Below, piece after piece: positions 63,048 through 64,000 of a stretch of DNA of 64,000 nucleotides. The stretch is from positions 1,302,001-1,366,000 of the forward strand of contig NZ_CP061295.1 of NCBI RefSeq assembly GCF_018687535.1. The letters are read 5' to 3'. The position numbers and the translations under genes are program-made. Below the pieces are notes generated by a model. It searched no databases. It was not told where the DNA came from and saw only the letters and a list, made by a program, of their open reading frames with translations. Position 1 is the stretch's first letter. The number at the start of each line of letters is the position of its first letter. The DNA comes from Polynucleobacter sp. MWH-S4W17 (GTDB lineage Bacteria > Pseudomonadota > Gammaproteobacteria > Burkholderiales > Burkholderiaceae).

Positions 63048-64000
63048 TTATTCGGAGGGGCGATGGAGAATCTCGCGATTGCCGCCGTTACCCATTTTGG
63101 ATACAAGACCTGCTTTTTCCATATCTTCTAGCAAACGTGCAGCGCGGTTGTAACCAATACGCAAATGACGCTGCACTAGTGAGATCGATGGGCGTTTATT
63201 TTCTAGAACAATAGCGACGGCTTGGTCATAAAGAGGATCTGCTTCACCACCACCCTCACCAGTCAATGCATCCACATTGGATTCGTCAGCACCTTCAAGG
63301 ACACCATCAATGTAGTTGGCTTCGCCCTTCTCTTTGAGCCATTCCACAACACGATGGACTTCATCATCCGATACGAATGCGCCATGAACACGAACTGGCA
63401 AACCGGTACCTGGCGCCATATAGAGCATGTCACCCATACCCAACAATGCTTCCGCGCCCTGCTGATCCAAAATCGTACGACTATCAATCTTGCTGCTGAC
63501 TTGGAATGAGATACGGGTTGGTACGTTGGCTTTAATTAAACCAGTAATGACGTCAACGCTTGGGCGTTGTGTTGCTAATACCAAATGAATACCTGCAGCA
63601 CGAGCCTTTTGCGCAATACGGGCAATCAACTCTTCAATCTTCTTGCCCGATACCATCATCAAGTCAGCCAACTCATCAATCACGATGACAATGACTGGTG
63701 CTTTATAGATTGGCTCTGGATCATCTGGAGTTAAGCTAAATGGATTGGTGAGCTTCTCACCTTTCTCTTCGGCTTCTAGAATCTTTTTATTAAAGCCAGC
63801 TAGGTTACGAACGCCAAACTTACTCATCAGTTTGTAACGGCGCTCCATCTCATTTACCGCCCAGTTAAGTGCGTTGTATGCCTGCTTCATATCCGTTACA
63901 ACTGGGCACAACAAATGCGGGATCTTGTCGTAGATGGCCATCTCGAGCATCTTCGGATCAATCATGATCAAACGCACTTCATCAGGCTTAGCCTTAAAGA
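63048..64000 (-). CDS. ftsK: DNA translocase FtsK, C-terminal part (cut by window edge)
   Basis: Only the 3' part is present: the frame stays open to position 64000 and continues outside. The visible part has [26 protein letters not shown] (Walker B), [23 protein letters not shown] (in part) and the C-terminal gamma winged helix ([24 protein letters not shown] in part) that reads KOPS sites. FtsK pumps DNA at the septum for chromosome-dimer resolution. It begins a leftward run with lolA 6 bp downstream. Confidence 0.96.
   Translation of the reverse strand, partial: FKAKPDEVRLIMIDPKMLEMAIYDKIPHLLCPVVTDMKQAYNALNWAVNEMERRYKLMSKFGVRNLAGFNKKILEAEEKGEKLTNPFSLTPDDPEPIYKAPVIVIVIDELADLMMVSGKKIEELIARIAQKARAAGIHLVLATQRPSVDVITGLIKANVPTRISFQVSSKIDSRTILDQQGAEALLGMGDMLYMAPGTGLPVRVHGAFVSDDEVHRVVEWLKEKGEANYIDGVLEGADESNVDALTGEGGGEADPLYDQAVAIVLENKRPSISLVQRHLRIGYNRAARLLEDMEKAGLVSKMGNGGNREILHRPSE

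Overview
The window reads as a stretch of chromosome from a betaproteobacterium of the Burkholderiaceae, most like a small-genome freshwater Polynucleobacter. This is inferred from family content (Bug/TctC receptors, DUF3422, DUF3300, CbpA/CbpM, a recQ - tRNA-Ser - serS - lolA - ftsK run), moderate GC and dense gene packing with many 4-bp ATGA overlaps. No rRNA, IS element, prophage, integrase or CRISPR array is visible.

Layout. 1-4.4 kb: a DUF3300 lipoprotein cut by the left edge, then a leftward three-gene operon (GT39 glycosyltransferase, sialidase-like protein, membrane protein). 4.6-6.2 kb: flavocytochrome c sulfide dehydrogenase (fccAB). 6.3-9.9 kb: DUF3422 protein, a membrane-tethered TAXI protein and a pirin. 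9.9-16.4 kb: a sugar-acid/hydroxyacid catabolic cluster (Bug receptor, Ldh-type dehydrogenase, GntR regulator, SMP-30 lactonase, 3-hydroxyacyl-CoA-type dehydrogenase, UxaA-type dehydratase) with the remnant of a second Bug receptor. 16.5-31.1 kb: housekeeping and stress genes (cbpA-cbpM, uup, ompW behind two perfect FNR boxes, hemN, yaeQ, slyX, AsmA, yjdM, a histone-H1-like/YbjN-like fusion). 31.2-33.55 kb: an arsRICA-type arsenic operon. 58.9-64 kb: recQ, tRNA-Ser(CGA), serS, lolA and the 3' part of ftsK.

The outstanding part is 33.6-58.9 kb, a phosphate-starvation island. It holds the complete pstSCAB-phoU-phoB-phoR operon and, around it, two PPK2 polyphosphate kinases placed tail to tail, exopolyphosphatase, PhoA-type alkaline phosphatase, two MgtC proteins, a CorA-type transporter, a secreted metallophosphoesterase, and a membrane-lipid remodelling set (PlcP-like phospholipase C, Agt-like glycosyltransferase, diacylglycerol kinase, OlsB-like and OlsA-like acyltransferases). 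By eye I find PhoB-type boxes (11-bp direct repeats with a TGTCA-like core) before pstS, ppx, phoA, the second ppk2, plcP, corA, a lysine-rich H1-like gene that heads the first ppk2 operon, and a 55-codon lysine-rich gene. In five of them a -10 hexamer lies exactly 5 bp after the box, as in E. coli pstS. So the sensor (PhoR/PhoU/Pst), the regulator (PhoB) and most probable targets (scavenging, polyphosphate metabolism, replacement of phospholipids by phosphorus-free lipids) lie in 25 kb.

The best candidate for something undescribed is the link between lysine-rich small proteins and this regulon: an AAK-repeat protein translationally coupled to PPK2, a 55-aa basic protein with its own triple Pho box, and a weaker third case with a poly-Lys tail. 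The inference is that they bind polyphosphate or organise its granules. All calls come from reading the sequence; no database search, structure prediction or motif scan was run.
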